Position numbers and translations under genes: made by a program | The notes under the pieces: generated by a model | What the model saw: the letters and a program-made list of their open reading frames with translations, nothing else | Databases searched by the model: none | What the model was told of the DNA's origin: nothing | Part shown: positions 48,031-56,862 of the stretch, piece after piece | Numbering within the stretch: position 1 is the stretch's first letter | Layout: the number at the start of each line of letters is the position of its first letter | Assembly: GCA_963844855.1 (NCBI GenBank) | Contig: CAWJQP010000076.1 | Coordinates: 186,001 to 250,000 of the forward strand | Source: DASQDN01 sp963844855 | Lineage (GTDB): Bacteria > Acidobacteriota > Terriglobia > Bryobacterales > Bryobacteraceae | Length of the DNA stretch: 64,000 nucleotides | Direction: 5' to 3'

Positions 48031-48340
48031 ATGGCTGAAGCAACTCGCATGACTCAAACGCAGATCGTCAAGGAACTTGGCGGAATCGACCGGCGTCGGC
48101 AACAAAGTCGCCAAGCAGTTTCTGGAGAAGTTCGCTGAGATCGCGGTTCGCGAAACCAAGAAGAAGGGCATGTTCGTGATGCCGGGCATCGGCCGCCTGG
48201 TGCGCGTTGAGCGCAAGGCGCGTACGGGCCGCAATCCCGCGACCGGCGAATCGATCAAGATCCCGGCGAAGAAGGTCGTGAAGTTCCGGATCGCGAAGGC
48301 AGTGAAGGACGCGATCGTTCCGCCGAAGGTCAAGAAGTAG
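48031..48340 (+). CDS. HU/IHF-family DNA-binding protein, one insertion
   Basis: 102 residues after repair. It bends DNA. The start MAEATRMTQTQIVKEL is in one frame. After one extra G near 48083 the protein continues AESTGVGNKVAKQFLEKF and KKKGMFVMPGIGRLVRVERK. The arm region carries ARTGRNPATGESIKIPAK, which matches the RxGRNPxTG signature of HU. A lysine-rich tail (PPKVKK) ends it. 310 nt equals 103 codons plus 1. Confidence 0.87.
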
Positions 48341-48406
48341 GTAAATCCTGAATTAGCGGCTGGACGCTGAAGCTCCATGCCGCTACTTGTAGCTAGAGAA
48401 AGCAAA

Positions 48407-48431
48407 AGCCCCGCGAACTTGCTGCGGGGCT
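48407..48431 (-). terminator. Rho-independent terminator downstream of tatA
   Basis: An 8-bp perfect stem AGCCCCGC (48407-48414) / GCGGGGCT (48424-48431) with a 9-nt loop. On the minus strand it is followed by TTTTGCTTTC, so it fits termination of tatA. It may also act for the HU gene on the other strand. Confidence 0.75.
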
Positions 48432-48496
48432 GTGGTGTATCGTTGTGTAAACCGCGAAGTAGGAACTCGCCCAACGTGCGGGCAGTTCAGGAAGCC

Positions 48497-48664
48497 CTAT
48501 GCCTGCTTCTTTTCGTCGGCCTTCTTCATCGCCTTCAAGGCGTTCTTGAAGTTCCGGATACCTTCTCCTAAACCCTTCGCCACCTCTGGAATCTTGCGTC
48601 CGCCAAACAGCAGAACCGCAATACCCAGAACGATGAGGAGCTCAGGCAAGCCAATCGACCTCAT
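48497..48664 (-). CDS. tatA: Sec-independent translocase protein TatA/E
   Basis: 55 residues. An N-terminal membrane helix (IGLPELLIVLGIAVLLFGG) is followed by the amphipathic helix starting KIPEVAKGLGEGIRNFK and a Lys-rich tail (KKADEKKQA). This is the complete TatA layout (FG-x-KLPE type hinge). AAGGAGG precedes the ATG at 48664. tatBC are not here, so it is an orphan tatA. The TAT-like segment in the dienelactone hydrolase (25251) may be a substrate signal. Confidence 0.88.
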   Translation of the reverse strand: MRSIGLPELLIVLGIAVLLFGGRKIPEVAKGLGEGIRNFKNALKAMKKADEKKQA

Positions 48665-48735
48665 CCGGCCTCCTTCCTACGTGACACTATCCATTGTAGC
48701 GAAATGCGTTACCCATCGCTCAAGGAGCGTCAGCG

Positions 48736-48886
48736 ATGCCCAAGAAACAAACGTTTCGACCAGAAGAACGAGGTCCGCAAACTCGCACGGGAACGAGTCG
48801 GCACAGTAAACCGTCCCGTCCCATCGAACCAAAGACTCCCGCAAGAAGCCGAAGCATCGAAAGCCGCCGAACATCGGACGACTAGG
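48736..48886 (+). CDS. Small basic hypothetical protein, probably frameshifted
   Basis: AAGGAG (48722-48727) stands 8 nt before ATG at 48736 and the gene begins MPKKQTF. The written frame gives 49 residues. The other two frames contain pieces that look more protein-like (DQKNEVRKLARERVGTV; then KKPKHRKPPNIGR), suggesting a Lys/Arg-rich protein with two indels. I have no family name for it. It ends just before the convergent speA end. Confidence 0.4.
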
Positions 48887-48887
48887 C

Positions 48888-50838
48888 CTATCCTTCGGCC
48901 GCATCCTCCAGATACGTGTACCCGTTCAAGCCCTGCTCGTAGAACCGCAGCAGGCGTCCCGATTCCTCATAGCCGATCCGACCTTCCCGAGCGCCGCCTT
49001 CGACGTCCCGCCGGTACTGCTCGAGCAGCGTCTTGGCGTTGAACTGCACGTAATCGAGAACTTCGCGGACAGTATCGCCGCGAATCACCGCATCCAGCAG
49101 CACCTCGCCGTTCTCGCCCAGATTGACGTGTACGGCATGGGTGTCGCCGAACAGATTGTGAAGATCGCCGAGGATCTCCTGGTACGCGCCGACCAGGAAT
49201 GCGCCGAGATAGTAGGGGCGTCCGTTCAATCCATGCAGCCGCAATGTCTTCTTCACATCGCGGCGATCGATGAACTGATCCACCTTGCCATCCGAATCGC
49301 ACGAGATGTCGCCGAGCACCGCATGCCGCGTCGGCGGCTCGCCAGGCGGTGAATTGGCATGATCGGGAAGAGCTGCTTTACTGCCCAACTGTCCGGCATG
49401 CTCTGAAATAGCGAGAAGTTGCAGAAATAGGTATCCGAAAGCAGGCTTTCCAGGCCCTCCAGCTCCTCGGGGAAGTAGTCGAGCTCTCCGGCCATCTTCT
49501 GAATGCGGCGGCAGATCGCCCAGTAATAGTTCTCCGCTAAGCTGCGCTGCATCAGGGGCAGATAGCCGAGGCTGAACAGATTCAACGCTGCGTCGAGAGC
49601 CTGCTGCGCATCATGGAAGCTTTCGAGAAGGTTTTTACTACGTCAGCGACTTGTAGGTTTCCTGCAAATCGATCAGCGGCTGCTCGGCGTCCTCCGGCAA
49701 CTCCTGTTTGATCGTTCGACTCGCCAAATTCGCTGATGCCGAGAACGTTGAACAACAGCACGCTGTGGTATGCCGCGACCGCTCGTCCGCTTTCCGTGAT
49801 GATCGTCGGATGCGCGCACCTCGGCCTCATCGCACACGTTCTGGATGTGATAGACGACGTCGTTCGCGTATTCCTGCAGCGTGTAATTGACGCTCGATTC
49901 GAAGTCGGTCTGCGACCCGTCATAGTCGATTCCGAGACCGCCGCCCGACATCCATGAATTGCAACCCGGCCCCGGCGCTCTTGAGCTCGACATAAACTCG
50001 AACAGCCTCGCTCACGGCGCCTTTTACCTGCCGAATATTGGTGATCTGGCTGCCAAGATGAAAGTGCAGCAACTGCAAGCAGTCCGCCATCCCCAGACTC
50101 TCTAGCGTGTCCAGCACGCGAACTGCCTCGCTGACCGTCAAACCGAACTTCGACCGGTAGCCGCCAGAAGATTTCCAACGACCGGAACCGCGGCTGGCCA
50201 ATTTCACACGTACACCAATGACAGGCCTTACGCCCATTCGCTCCGCGTGCTTAATGATCAGGTCGAGTTCAGTGAACTTCTCGACCACCGGGATGATCTG
50301 ACGCCCGATCTTGCGGGCATGCATTGCCATCTCGATGTACTCGTCGTCTTTGAAGCCATTGCAGATGATCGGCGTTTCGTTGTCGGCAAGCGCCATCACC
50401 GCGAGCAGTTCCGGTTTCGAGCCGGCTTCCAGACCGAAATGATAGGGTTTTCCGTACTCGAAAACTTCTTCGACGACTTGCACGCTGTTGGTTCACTTTG
50501 ATCGGAAACACACAGCGATATTCGCCCTTGTAGCCGTGCTCCTGAATCGCGTTCTGAAAAGCAGCGTGGATCTCGCCCAGCCGGTGCTTCAGAATTTCGC
50601 CGAAGCGAATCAGGATGGGCGGATGGATGCCGCGCAGCACGAGTTTGTCGACGAGTTCTTTCAGGTCGATGCCGCGCGCTTGTTCCTTGTTCGGATGCAC
50701 CCAGAGATGGCCATTCGGGCCGACCGAGAAATAGCCTTTTCCCCACGCGCTAACATCGTACAGCTCCGAGGCATCCTTGACGGTCCAGCGCTCCGTGGGC
50801 TCGAAAACCTGCGCATTATCTAAAACCTTTACTGCCAA
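48888..50838 (-). CDS. speA: Biosynthetic arginine decarboxylase SpeA, multiple frameshifts
   Basis: About 650 codons, normal length. Converts arginine to agmatine for polyamine synthesis using PLP. The start (TTG 50838, GGAGG upstream) reads VKDASELYDVSAWGKGYF, HPPILIRFGEIL, then FPIKVNQ with the PLP lysine. Further frames give FGLEAGSKPELLAVMAL, CNGFKDDEYIEMA, SKFGLTVSEAVRVLD, LLHFHLGSQI, GGGLGIDYDG and YTYLEDAAEG at the end. Breaks lie near 50490, 49950, 49820, 49700, 49610 and 49370. All conserved blocks are present in order, so indel errors are more likely than decay. Confidence 0.85.
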
Positions 50839-50906
50839 TGGTCATTACCTCCAAATCACTCCGGCCTGAAACTCTAAGTGTCCTTCGGATTTTATCGTGC
50901 GGCAAG

Positions 50907-50912
50907 TATAAT
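50907..50912 (+). promoter_or_regulatory. TATAAT -10 box 9 nt before an ATG
   Basis: A consensus TATAAT lies at 50907-50912, the ATG of the exported protein at 50922. The transcript would begin about 2-3 nt before or at the start codon; there is no Shine-Dalgarno. No good -35 is seen (TTCGGA at 50884-50889). Confidence 0.5.
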
Positions 50913-50921
50913 CTAGTACGA

Positions 50922-51461
50922 ATGCGACAGCTCATAAGACGCGCAGCGAGAGTAACCCGTTTTAATCATTTCGCGCTCGCGTTGCTTCTGGGCGCCTCGT
51001 TACAGGCCGAGAACGTCATTCTTGATTGCGTCGGAGACGGATTCTCGAGCGGCGGACAATTCCTAACAAACACGCCGGAGTTACCCATGCCAGGATACGC
51101 TTTATTCGCTTTGCGTTCCTGGAACGTTGCCGGTTGGAAGATCGACAACGCGACTCTCTTTCTCCACGTTGCTAAAGGCGCCCCTCCGTCGACCGTCGAA
51201 GTGGCGCTCGCACCTCAACCGTGGCGGGAGTCTGAGCCGCCCAAGCTAGACGTTGCGAAGCTGAAATTCATCCCACACGATGTCTCTCTCGAACCGCAAA
51301 GCTGGGCTACGGTGCAGATTGATCCGGCGCTAATCCAGGAATTAGCTTCGGGCAAAGCGCACGGGCTCGTTTTGCGATTCAAAGGAAAAGAGTTTCTACT
51401 GCACTCGCGTGAATCGGCGCAATTCGCTCCGAAGATGTACGTGCTTGGCGGCCGACGCTAA
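50922..51461 (+). CDS. Exported hypothetical protein (DNRLRE-like beta-sandwich)
   Basis: 179 residues from ATG at 50922. Basic N-terminus, signal helix (FNHFALALLLGASLQAE), then a beta-rich domain. VAGWKIDNATLFLHVAKG, VEVALAPQPWRES, WATVQIDPALIQELASGKAHGLVLR and the end KEFLLHSRESAQFAPKMYV resemble the carbohydrate-binding-like DNRLRE/CBM96 domain, in which 'ESAxxxPxL' near the C-terminus is typical. It may bind sugars at the surface; this is a resemblance, not a firm assignment. Confidence 0.6.
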   Translation: MRQLIRRAARVTRFNHFALALLLGASLQAENVILDCVGDGFSSGGQFLTNTPELPMPGYALFALRSWNVAGWKIDNATLFLHVAKGAPPSTVEVALAPQPWRESEPPKLDVAKLKFIPHDVSLEPQSWATVQIDPALIQELASGKAHGLVLRFKGKEFLLHSRESAQFAPKMYVLGGRR

Positions 51462-51471
51462 CTTCCACGAG

Positions 51472-51503
51472 TGTACACTGAGCGCCCGGTTGTACACTGA
51501 GCG
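51472..51503 (+). repeat. Tandem direct repeat upstream of the SDR gene
   Basis: TGTACACTGAGCG occurs at 51472-51484 and again at 51491-51503, a 13-bp exact repeat with 19-bp period. Each contains the palindrome TGTACA and the -10-like TACACT. The second TACACT (51493-51498) is 6 nt before the SDR ATG. Confidence 0.7.
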
Positions 51504-51504
51504 A

Positions 51505-52278
51505 ATGTCACTTCCTCTTGAAGGACGAAGCGCCCTCGTCACTGGCGCCAGCAAAGGAATCGGAAAAGGCATCGCGCTCGAACTGGCGCGCGCGGGATGT
51601 AACATTGCCGTGAATTACAACTCCGACGCGCAAGGAGCTGAGGCAACCGCTGCCGAGATCCGACTTATTGGGCGTGAGGCCACAGTTGTACAAGCGAATG
51701 TCGGCGTTTCGTCGGATGTGAGCCGCCTGTTTGAGTCGGTCTTCAAAACGTTCCCAAAGCTGAGCATTCTCGTCAACAATGCCGGAGTGCAGACATGGAA
51801 GGCGCTACTCGATCTCGAAGAGGCCGAATGGGATCGCGTGATCGACACCAACCTCAAAGGAACCTTCCTTTGCACGCAGCTAGCGGCGCGCCACATGAAA
51901 GATAACGGAGGTGGGTCGATCATTAACCTGGGCTCCGGCTGTAACAAGGTCGCTTTCCCTCATCTGATCGACTACACCGCCAGCAAAGGCGGCATCGAGA
52001 TGTTCACAAAGGTTGCGGCCGCAGAGTTGGGCCGTTATCAGATTCGTGTGAACTGCGTCGCGCCGGGAGCCGTCGAGATCGAGCGCACGAAAGAAGAGGC
52101 CGGCGATTACGCGGGCACGTGGGCGAAGCTTACGCCGCTCGGCAGAGTAGGACAGCCAGTCGATGTCGCGCGCATGGTGGCTTTCCTCGCCAGCGACGCA
52201 GCGGACTTCATTACCGGTCAAACCATTTGGGTGGATGGCGGTCTTTTTTCTAAGCCCGCATGGCCCTACGACGTCTAA
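51505..52278 (+). CDS. Short-chain dehydrogenase/reductase
   Basis: 257 residues. Classical SDR: NADP-binding TGASKGIG at about 13-20, NNAG near 92, catalytic Ser in NLGSG, Tyr and Lys in YTASK, and C-terminal ITGQTIWVDGG. Substrate unknown; the FabG-like family includes glucose dehydrogenases and keto-reductases. The start is set by the family's N-terminus (LEGRSALVTG). No Shine-Dalgarno, but TACACT lies 6 nt upstream inside a tandem repeat. Confidence 0.9.
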   Translation: MSLPLEGRSALVTGASKGIGKGIALELARAGCNIAVNYNSDAQGAEATAAEIRLIGREATVVQANVGVSSDVSRLFESVFKTFPKLSILVNNAGVQTWKALLDLEEAEWDRVIDTNLKGTFLCTQLAARHMKDNGGGSIINLGSGCNKVAFPHLIDYTASKGGIEMFTKVAAAELGRYQIRVNCVAPGAVEIERTKEEAGDYAGTWAKLTPLGRVGQPVDVARMVAFLASDAADFITGQTIWVDGGLFSKPAWPYDV

Positions 52279-52281
52279 CGC

Positions 52282-53214
52282 CTATTCAAGAACCTGACCG
52301 CCAAGCGCAACCGGACGCCGCCCCCCGACGACTGTATAGCGTCGAAGTTTGTCGAGCTCGCGCCTGGCGATCGCCGCCCAAGAGCTATTGGGGTCTAGCT
52401 TTAAGTACGCCTTCCACTGGCGCACCGCTTCCATGACATGTCCGCTGCCTTGGTAGAGCAGCGCAAGATTGTAATAGGCGTCGGCATAGCTTGGATGAAG
52501 CCGCACTGCTTCGAGGTAATGACGCAGCGCGCGCTCATAGTCTCCTCGCTCATCGTAAAGGTTCGCGATGTTGAAGTGAGCCAGCGCATACTTGGGATCG
52601 GCCTCGAGCGCTTTTCGATAGTGAGTCTCCGCCTTGGAGAACTGGCGCGCATTGAAGAAGATCGTTCCGAGATTGAGCCATGCTCCTGCCGAGGTGGGAT
52701 CGAGTTCCACTGCGCTTTCATAAGCCTTGATCGCATCCGGCACTGCCCCCGTTTGCTCGCATTCGAGTCCCCGCTGAAACCACTTTTCGGCGGACTCCCT
52801 TCTGCTTCGGCTTTCATCCGTCTTCTTGCGATCCGGGAAGGAAACGAGCCGCTTCAGTTCTGCTTGATCGAAGTTGAATAGTAATTGGCCCGAGATCGGC
52901 TCCATTGCATTGTCGCCGACTTGCACGTGAATTCGGCGGCCGTCTGAGATCAACCGAAGTTGCTTTAACGGATCTGTAATGTGCGCTAATCGTTCGCGAA
53001 CAGCCGTCAGAACGGTACGAATCTTTGCGGGAGGAATTCGGCTTTCTCTAAGCTTCGTGAGAGTACGCAGAGCGATCAGGTCAGAAAACGCAAAACGCTC
53101 CATCGGCGGGATCAGCCTATGCTTCTCCCATCCGCGCAATTGGCGCTCGCTAACATCCAACAAGCGCCGTACCTCTTCTCGCGAGTAAACTGCCTTCGGA
53201 GCGATCTCAGGCAC
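52282..53214 (-). CDS. MerR-type DNA-binding protein fused to TPR repeats
   Basis: 310 residues. Residues about 8-75 form a MerR helix-turn-helix (VYSREEVRRLLDVSERQLRGWEKHRLIPP, then FSDLIALRTLTKLRESRIPPAKI). A linker carries VQVGDNAMEPISGQLLFNF, and four or more TPRs follow from about 145 to 285 (AIKAYESAVELDPTSAGAW, AETHYRKALEADPKYALAHF, ALRHYLEAVRLHPSYADAYY). MerR regulators act on promoters with long spacers. The gene is divergent from feoAB (150 bp between starts), so it is a candidate regulator of iron uptake. It ends 3 bp from the convergent SDR gene. Confidence 0.8.
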   Translation of the reverse strand: MPEIAPKAVYSREEVRRLLDVSERQLRGWEKHRLIPPMERFAFSDLIALRTLTKLRESRIPPAKIRTVLTAVRERLAHITDPLKQLRLISDGRRIHVQVGDNAMEPISGQLLFNFDQAELKRLVSFPDRKKTDESRSRRESAEKWFQRGLECEQTGAVPDAIKAYESAVELDPTSAGAWLNLGTIFFNARQFSKAETHYRKALEADPKYALAHFNIANLYDERGDYERALRHYLEAVRLHPSYADAYYNLALLYQGSGHVMEAVRQWKAYLKLDPNSSWAAIARRELDKLRRYTVVGGRRPVALGGQVLE

Positions 53215-53324
53215 CGGAAGAATTGTAGCATTCGAAGGCCTTCAAGGCTATGAAAAACAATCGGGTGTAATTCGTGGAACTCAAACTGCAAGCACTTTAC
53301 ACGCCCCCGCAAGACGGCCTCCGC

Positions 53325-53354
53325 TTGACACTGCGCTTTCCGCAGAAGGATACT
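53325..53354 (+). promoter_or_regulatory. feoA promoter with dyad between -35 and -10
   Basis: TTGACA (-35, 53325-53330), an 18-bp spacer and GATACT (-10, 53349-53354). The spacer starts with a perfect dyad, CTGCG-CTTTC-CGCAG (53331-53345). MerR-family operators sit exactly there. The predicted start is about 53361, close to the feoA ATG at 53365. Confidence 0.5.
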
Positions 53355-53364
53355 TGAAGAAGAA

Positions 53365-53649
53365 ATGCAACTGAGTGTCAACAAGGACGTGGCCGCTCAA
53401 GCCGCCGCCGTGGAAAGTGTTCCACTGCGCCGGCTTGCCGATCTACGTGAGGGGGAAGCGGCAATTATCGACAGCATCGATCTGCCGGCTGACTTCGCCA
53501 CCCGGTTGATGGAACTCGGTTTTCTTCCAGGCATGAGCGTAACGGCAGCCCGTTGCGCCCCTGGTGGCGATCCTCGCGTGTTTCGCGTCGATGGTTCGGA
53601 AGTAGCTCTGCGCAGAGAGACTGCTGCCCAACTTCTCCTAAAGATCTAG
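53365..53649 (+). CDS. feoA: Ferrous iron transport protein FeoA
   Basis: 94 residues. SH3-like domain: RLADLREGEAAIIDSI, LMELGFLPGMSVTA and VDGSEVALRRETAAQLLL are typical. A 20-residue N-terminal extension is present. Cytoplasmic partner of FeoB; the feoB ATG follows after 4 bp. Confidence 0.9.
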   Translation: MQLSVNKDVAAQAAAVESVPLRRLADLREGEAAIIDSIDLPADFATRLMELGFLPGMSVTAARCAPGGDPRVFRVDGSEVALRRETAAQLLLKI

Positions 53650-53653
53650 TGGT

Positions 53654-55567
53654 ATGAGTGATTGCCACAGTTGCCCGGCCGCAACAGGCATTTCTGTATT
53701 GCCCTCCGGCAATGGGACGTCTCCCGCGACTCACACTGTAGCGCTTGTTGGCCCACCGAACTCCGGTAAGTCTACTCTCTTCAATCGCCTCACCGGCCTC
53801 AGACAAAAGGTCGCTAACTTTCCCGGTGTAACAGTTGAACAACACATCGGCCGCGCGAAGGTTGCCAACCGCGAGGTCGTCCTCATCGATCTTCCTGGCA
53901 TCTACAGCCTTACTCCCCGATCAGAAGACGAGCAGGTCACGCACGATGTACTGAAAGGCGAGATGCGTGGCGTTGACCGTCCTGACGCCGTTCTGCTCAT
54001 CCTCGACTGCACGAACTTGCAGCGTCATCTCGTGCTCGCTGCGCCGATTCTGAGACTTGGGCTGCCAACACTGGTCGTCCTGAACATGGCAGACGATCTG
54101 CGCAGCCGCGGCGGAGACGTCGATCCTGCTGCGCTTGCGCGGGAACTGGGAGCGCCAGTGGCCTTGATCAGCGCCGCAAAGGGCCAAGGCGTCGACAAGG
54201 TTTTTCAGTTTCTCGAAGGCAGCACGGTCAGTTCGCACATCGCAAAGCCGATGTTGCAGCTCCCTGTCCTGCAGGACATTCCGAAATGCCGGCAGTGGGC
54301 TGCGCAGGTCGGCTCTAACGCAGCCTATCAGCCTCCGTTTCCGTCGCATTGGACCCGGCGGCTCGATGGTGTATTTCTGCATCCGTTGTGGGGACCCATC
54401 GTTTTTTCGATCGTAGTGCTGGCTGTCTTCCAGACGATCTTCAGCGGCGCCATTCCACTGATGGAACTGATCGAGACGGCGATTGCAGCATCGGGCTCGT
54501 ACATCGGATCGCTTCTGCCGGATGGCTTTCTCAAGTCACTGATTATCGACGGCGTCTGGAACGGGGTCGGATCGGTCGTGGTATTTCTGCCACAGATCCT
54601 GCTGTTGTTTCTTTTCATCGGAATACTTGAGGACTCCGGCTACCTAGCGCGCGCGGCCCTGATCGCCGATCGAACCATGCGACGCGCAGGGCTTCAGGGC
54701 AAATCGTTCATTCCGCTTTTGTCGGCCTATGCGTGCGCAGTGCCTGCAATTCTCGCGACGCGCACGATTGAAAGCAAGCGCGATCGCATAGCGACAATTC
54801 TGATCGCGCCATTCATGACCTGTTCGGCTCGATTACCCGTCTATGCATTGCTGATCGCGGCCTTCCTTCCGGATCAGCCTATTCTCGGCCGTTTCCTGGG
54901 GATACGCGCGGTAGCGTTACTCGGTCTTTACGTACTTGGCTTTCTGGCTGCATTCTTCACGGCCAAGATCTTAAAGTCGTCGGTGCTGAAAAGCGAAAGA
55001 AACGCATTCGTGTTAGAGATGCCTCCTTACCGCTGGCCCACGCTCCAATCGCTTGGCTTGCGTTTGCTTGATCGTTCGAAGGTCTTCTTGCATCGAGCAG
55101 GCACAGTGATCCTCCTGGTATCGATAGCTCTGTGGTGCCTTGCGAGCGTTCCCACGAACAATGGGCAACCGCCTGCCATCGAAAACAGCATCATCGGGCA
55201 GATCGGCAAGTCGATCGAGCCTGCAATTGAGCCGCTCGGCTTCAATTGGAAGATCGGTATCGGGCTCATCACATCTCTGGCGGCTCGAGAGGTGATTGTC
55301 GGCACTCTTGGCACGCTGTACGGGATGGAAGGCACATCGCAATCCACCGAGCTTCAGGCGGCGCTTCGCAAAGATCTTACGCTGCCCGGCGCCATTTCGC
55401 TCCTGATCTTCTTTGCGTTCGCGATGCAGTGCTTCTCAACGATAGCCGTCGTGCGCCGGGAAACCGGTGGTTGGACTTGGCCTGCCGTCCAGTTCATCTA
55501 CATGACCGCGCTTGCATATTTCGGCTCGCTGATCGCCTACCAGGTTCTGACTCGCTGGACCTTCTAA
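53654..55567 (+). CDS. feoB: Ferrous iron transporter FeoB
   Basis: 637 residues. A cytosolic G domain with G1 GPPNSGKST at 33-41, G3 DLPG, and G4 NMAD (family usually NxxD). The membrane part carries LLFLFIGILEDSGYLARAALI, ACAVPAILATRTI and SLAAREVIVGTLG. A CHSC motif is at residues 4-7. It imports Fe2+ under low oxygen. It is shorter than E. coli FeoB (773) but within the family's range. No frame breaks. Confidence 0.93.
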   Translation: MSDCHSCPAATGISVLPSGNGTSPATHTVALVGPPNSGKSTLFNRLTGLRQKVANFPGVTVEQHIGRAKVANREVVLIDLPGIYSLTPRSEDEQVTHDVLKGEMRGVDRPDAVLLILDCTNLQRHLVLAAPILRLGLPTLVVLNMADDLRSRGGDVDPAALARELGAPVALISAAKGQGVDKVFQFLEGSTVSSHIAKPMLQLPVLQDIPKCRQWAAQVGSNAAYQPPFPSHWTRRLDGVFLHPLWGPIVFSIVVLAVFQTIFSGAIPLMELIETAIAASGSYIGSLLPDGFLKSLIIDGVWNGVGSVVVFLPQILLLFLFIGILEDSGYLARAALIADRTMRRAGLQGKSFIPLLSAYACAVPAILATRTIESKRDRIATILIAPFMTCSARLPVYALLIAAFLPDQPILGRFLGIRAVALLGLYVLGFLAAFFTAKILKSSVLKSERNAFVLEMPPYRWPTLQSLGLRLLDRSKVFLHRAGTVILLVSIALWCLASVPTNNGQPPAIENSIIGQIGKSIEPAIEPLGFNWKIGIGLITSLAAREVIVGTLGTLYGMEGTSQSTELQAALRKDLTLPGAISLLIFFAFAMQCFSTIAVVRRETGGWTWPAVQFIYMTALAYFGSLIAYQVLTRWTF

Positions 55568-55599
55568 ATCAATCGGGGCCGCTTCGTACGATAGAGAGG

Positions 55600-56862
55600 A
55601 TGCGTCCCGTCTGCGCCGGAATTCTCTGCTTTACACTCTCCTCTGTCTTGAACGCATCCTGGGACGTCGGCAAAGACCTCAACACCTCACTGAACGAGCA
55701 CACTCATGGACAACTGCAGACGGTCTTTGAAGCGCGCTCGCGCTACGAATATCGACCTAGCCAAGGTTTCGGCACTGAACCCGATCTGTCCGCTGAGTTC
55801 GTACGCTTTCGTTTCGGTTTACGTTACAAACCGGTGTCATGGTTTCGCATCACAGCCGTCGGAATGGATGCGCGCGCGCCCTGGTACGGCACACCGGCTC
55901 CAAGCAGCGCCCGAGACCCGCTAGACCTTCACGAATTGCAGGTCGAAATCCGGCCAGAGTCCAAACTCGGTTTTGGTTCGAACATCGGACGACAAGCGGT
56001 CAATCTTGGAGATACCCGTCTCATCGGTTCGCCGCAGTGGGCCTACGTTCCTCGAATGTACGACGGCGCGCGTGTGTACTGGCGCGGGACGCGCTTTCGT
56101 ATCGAAGGCCTGTTTTTAGCGCCGGTCAAGCTGATACCAGGCTGGAACAAGCCGACGCTGAGCGAGCATGTAGTGGGTACCTATAATTCCGTCTCGCTAA
56201 TCAAAGGAGCGACCGTCGAGTTGTACGACCTGCATAGACGCCAGAACGGACTTACGCGCACCAATTCCTACGGCGCGCACCTCTTCGGGCCCCTGCCGCA
56301 CGCTTTCCGCTACAACCTGGAAGGAATTGTTCAGACGGGCCACATCGGGCCTCTCTCTCATCGAGCGAGCGCCTGGTCGCTGCAGTTCGGCAAGCGATTG
56401 TCAGTCGGGGACAAGCCGCTCGACTTGAGCGTCGAATACAAATATGCTTCCGGTGGAAGCCGTGCCGACAGGAGTGGAACGTTCGATCAGCTCTATCCAG
56501 CCGCCCACGACAAACTCGGACATATCGACCTTCTCGGATGGCGCAACACGCGGAATTGGAAGGCTCTGGCAGTTTCGAATGTAACGAAGTCGGTTACGTT
56601 GAATTTCATGTACGACAACACTTGGCTCGCGGATCGGCGGGATGCGTTGTATAACCTGCAAGGCCGGCCGATCGCTCGTTCCGCAACAGGCACGGCCGGT
56701 AGTCATATCGGTCAGGAGGTCGATATCTTCGGCGCCTACAAGCGATCCGGGCTCACAGTCGGGGCCGGCTACGGTTACTTTTTCATTGGGGAGTTTGTTC
56801 GGCGAATGACTCCCGGAGCAAGTCCGCATTATGCGTACGTCTTCCAAAGTTACACGTTCTAG
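55600..56862 (+). CDS. Alginate-export-type outer membrane porin
   Basis: 420 residues from ATG at 55600 (AGAGAG just upstream). A weak signal peptide (ILCFTLSSVLNASW) and alternating beta strands ending HYAYVFQSYTF with terminal Phe. WFRITAVGMDARAP, NIGRQAVNLGDTRLIGSPQW and YDGARVYWRGTRFRIEGLF match the alginate export domain (PF13372), an 18-stranded channel. Located 32 bp after feoB, so it may be co-transcribed; the substrate is unknown. Confidence 0.8.
   Translation: MRPVCAGILCFTLSSVLNASWDVGKDLNTSLNEHTHGQLQTVFEARSRYEYRPSQGFGTEPDLSAEFVRFRFGLRYKPVSWFRITAVGMDARAPWYGTPAPSSARDPLDLHELQVEIRPESKLGFGSNIGRQAVNLGDTRLIGSPQWAYVPRMYDGARVYWRGTRFRIEGLFLAPVKLIPGWNKPTLSEHVVGTYNSVSLIKGATVELYDLHRRQNGLTRTNSYGAHLFGPLPHAFRYNLEGIVQTGHIGPLSHRASAWSLQFGKRLSVGDKPLDLSVEYKYASGGSRADRSGTFDQLYPAAHDKLGHIDLLGWRNTRNWKALAVSNVTKSVTLNFMYDNTWLADRRDALYNLQGRPIARSATGTAGSHIGQEVDIFGAYKRSGLTVGAGYGYFFIGEFVRRMTPGASPHYAYVFQSYTF

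Noticed and set aside
55246..55599. Long upstream extension of the porin reading frame
   Set aside because: It overlaps feoB in another frame and has no protein-like features; the ATG at 55600 with AGAGAG is the better start.
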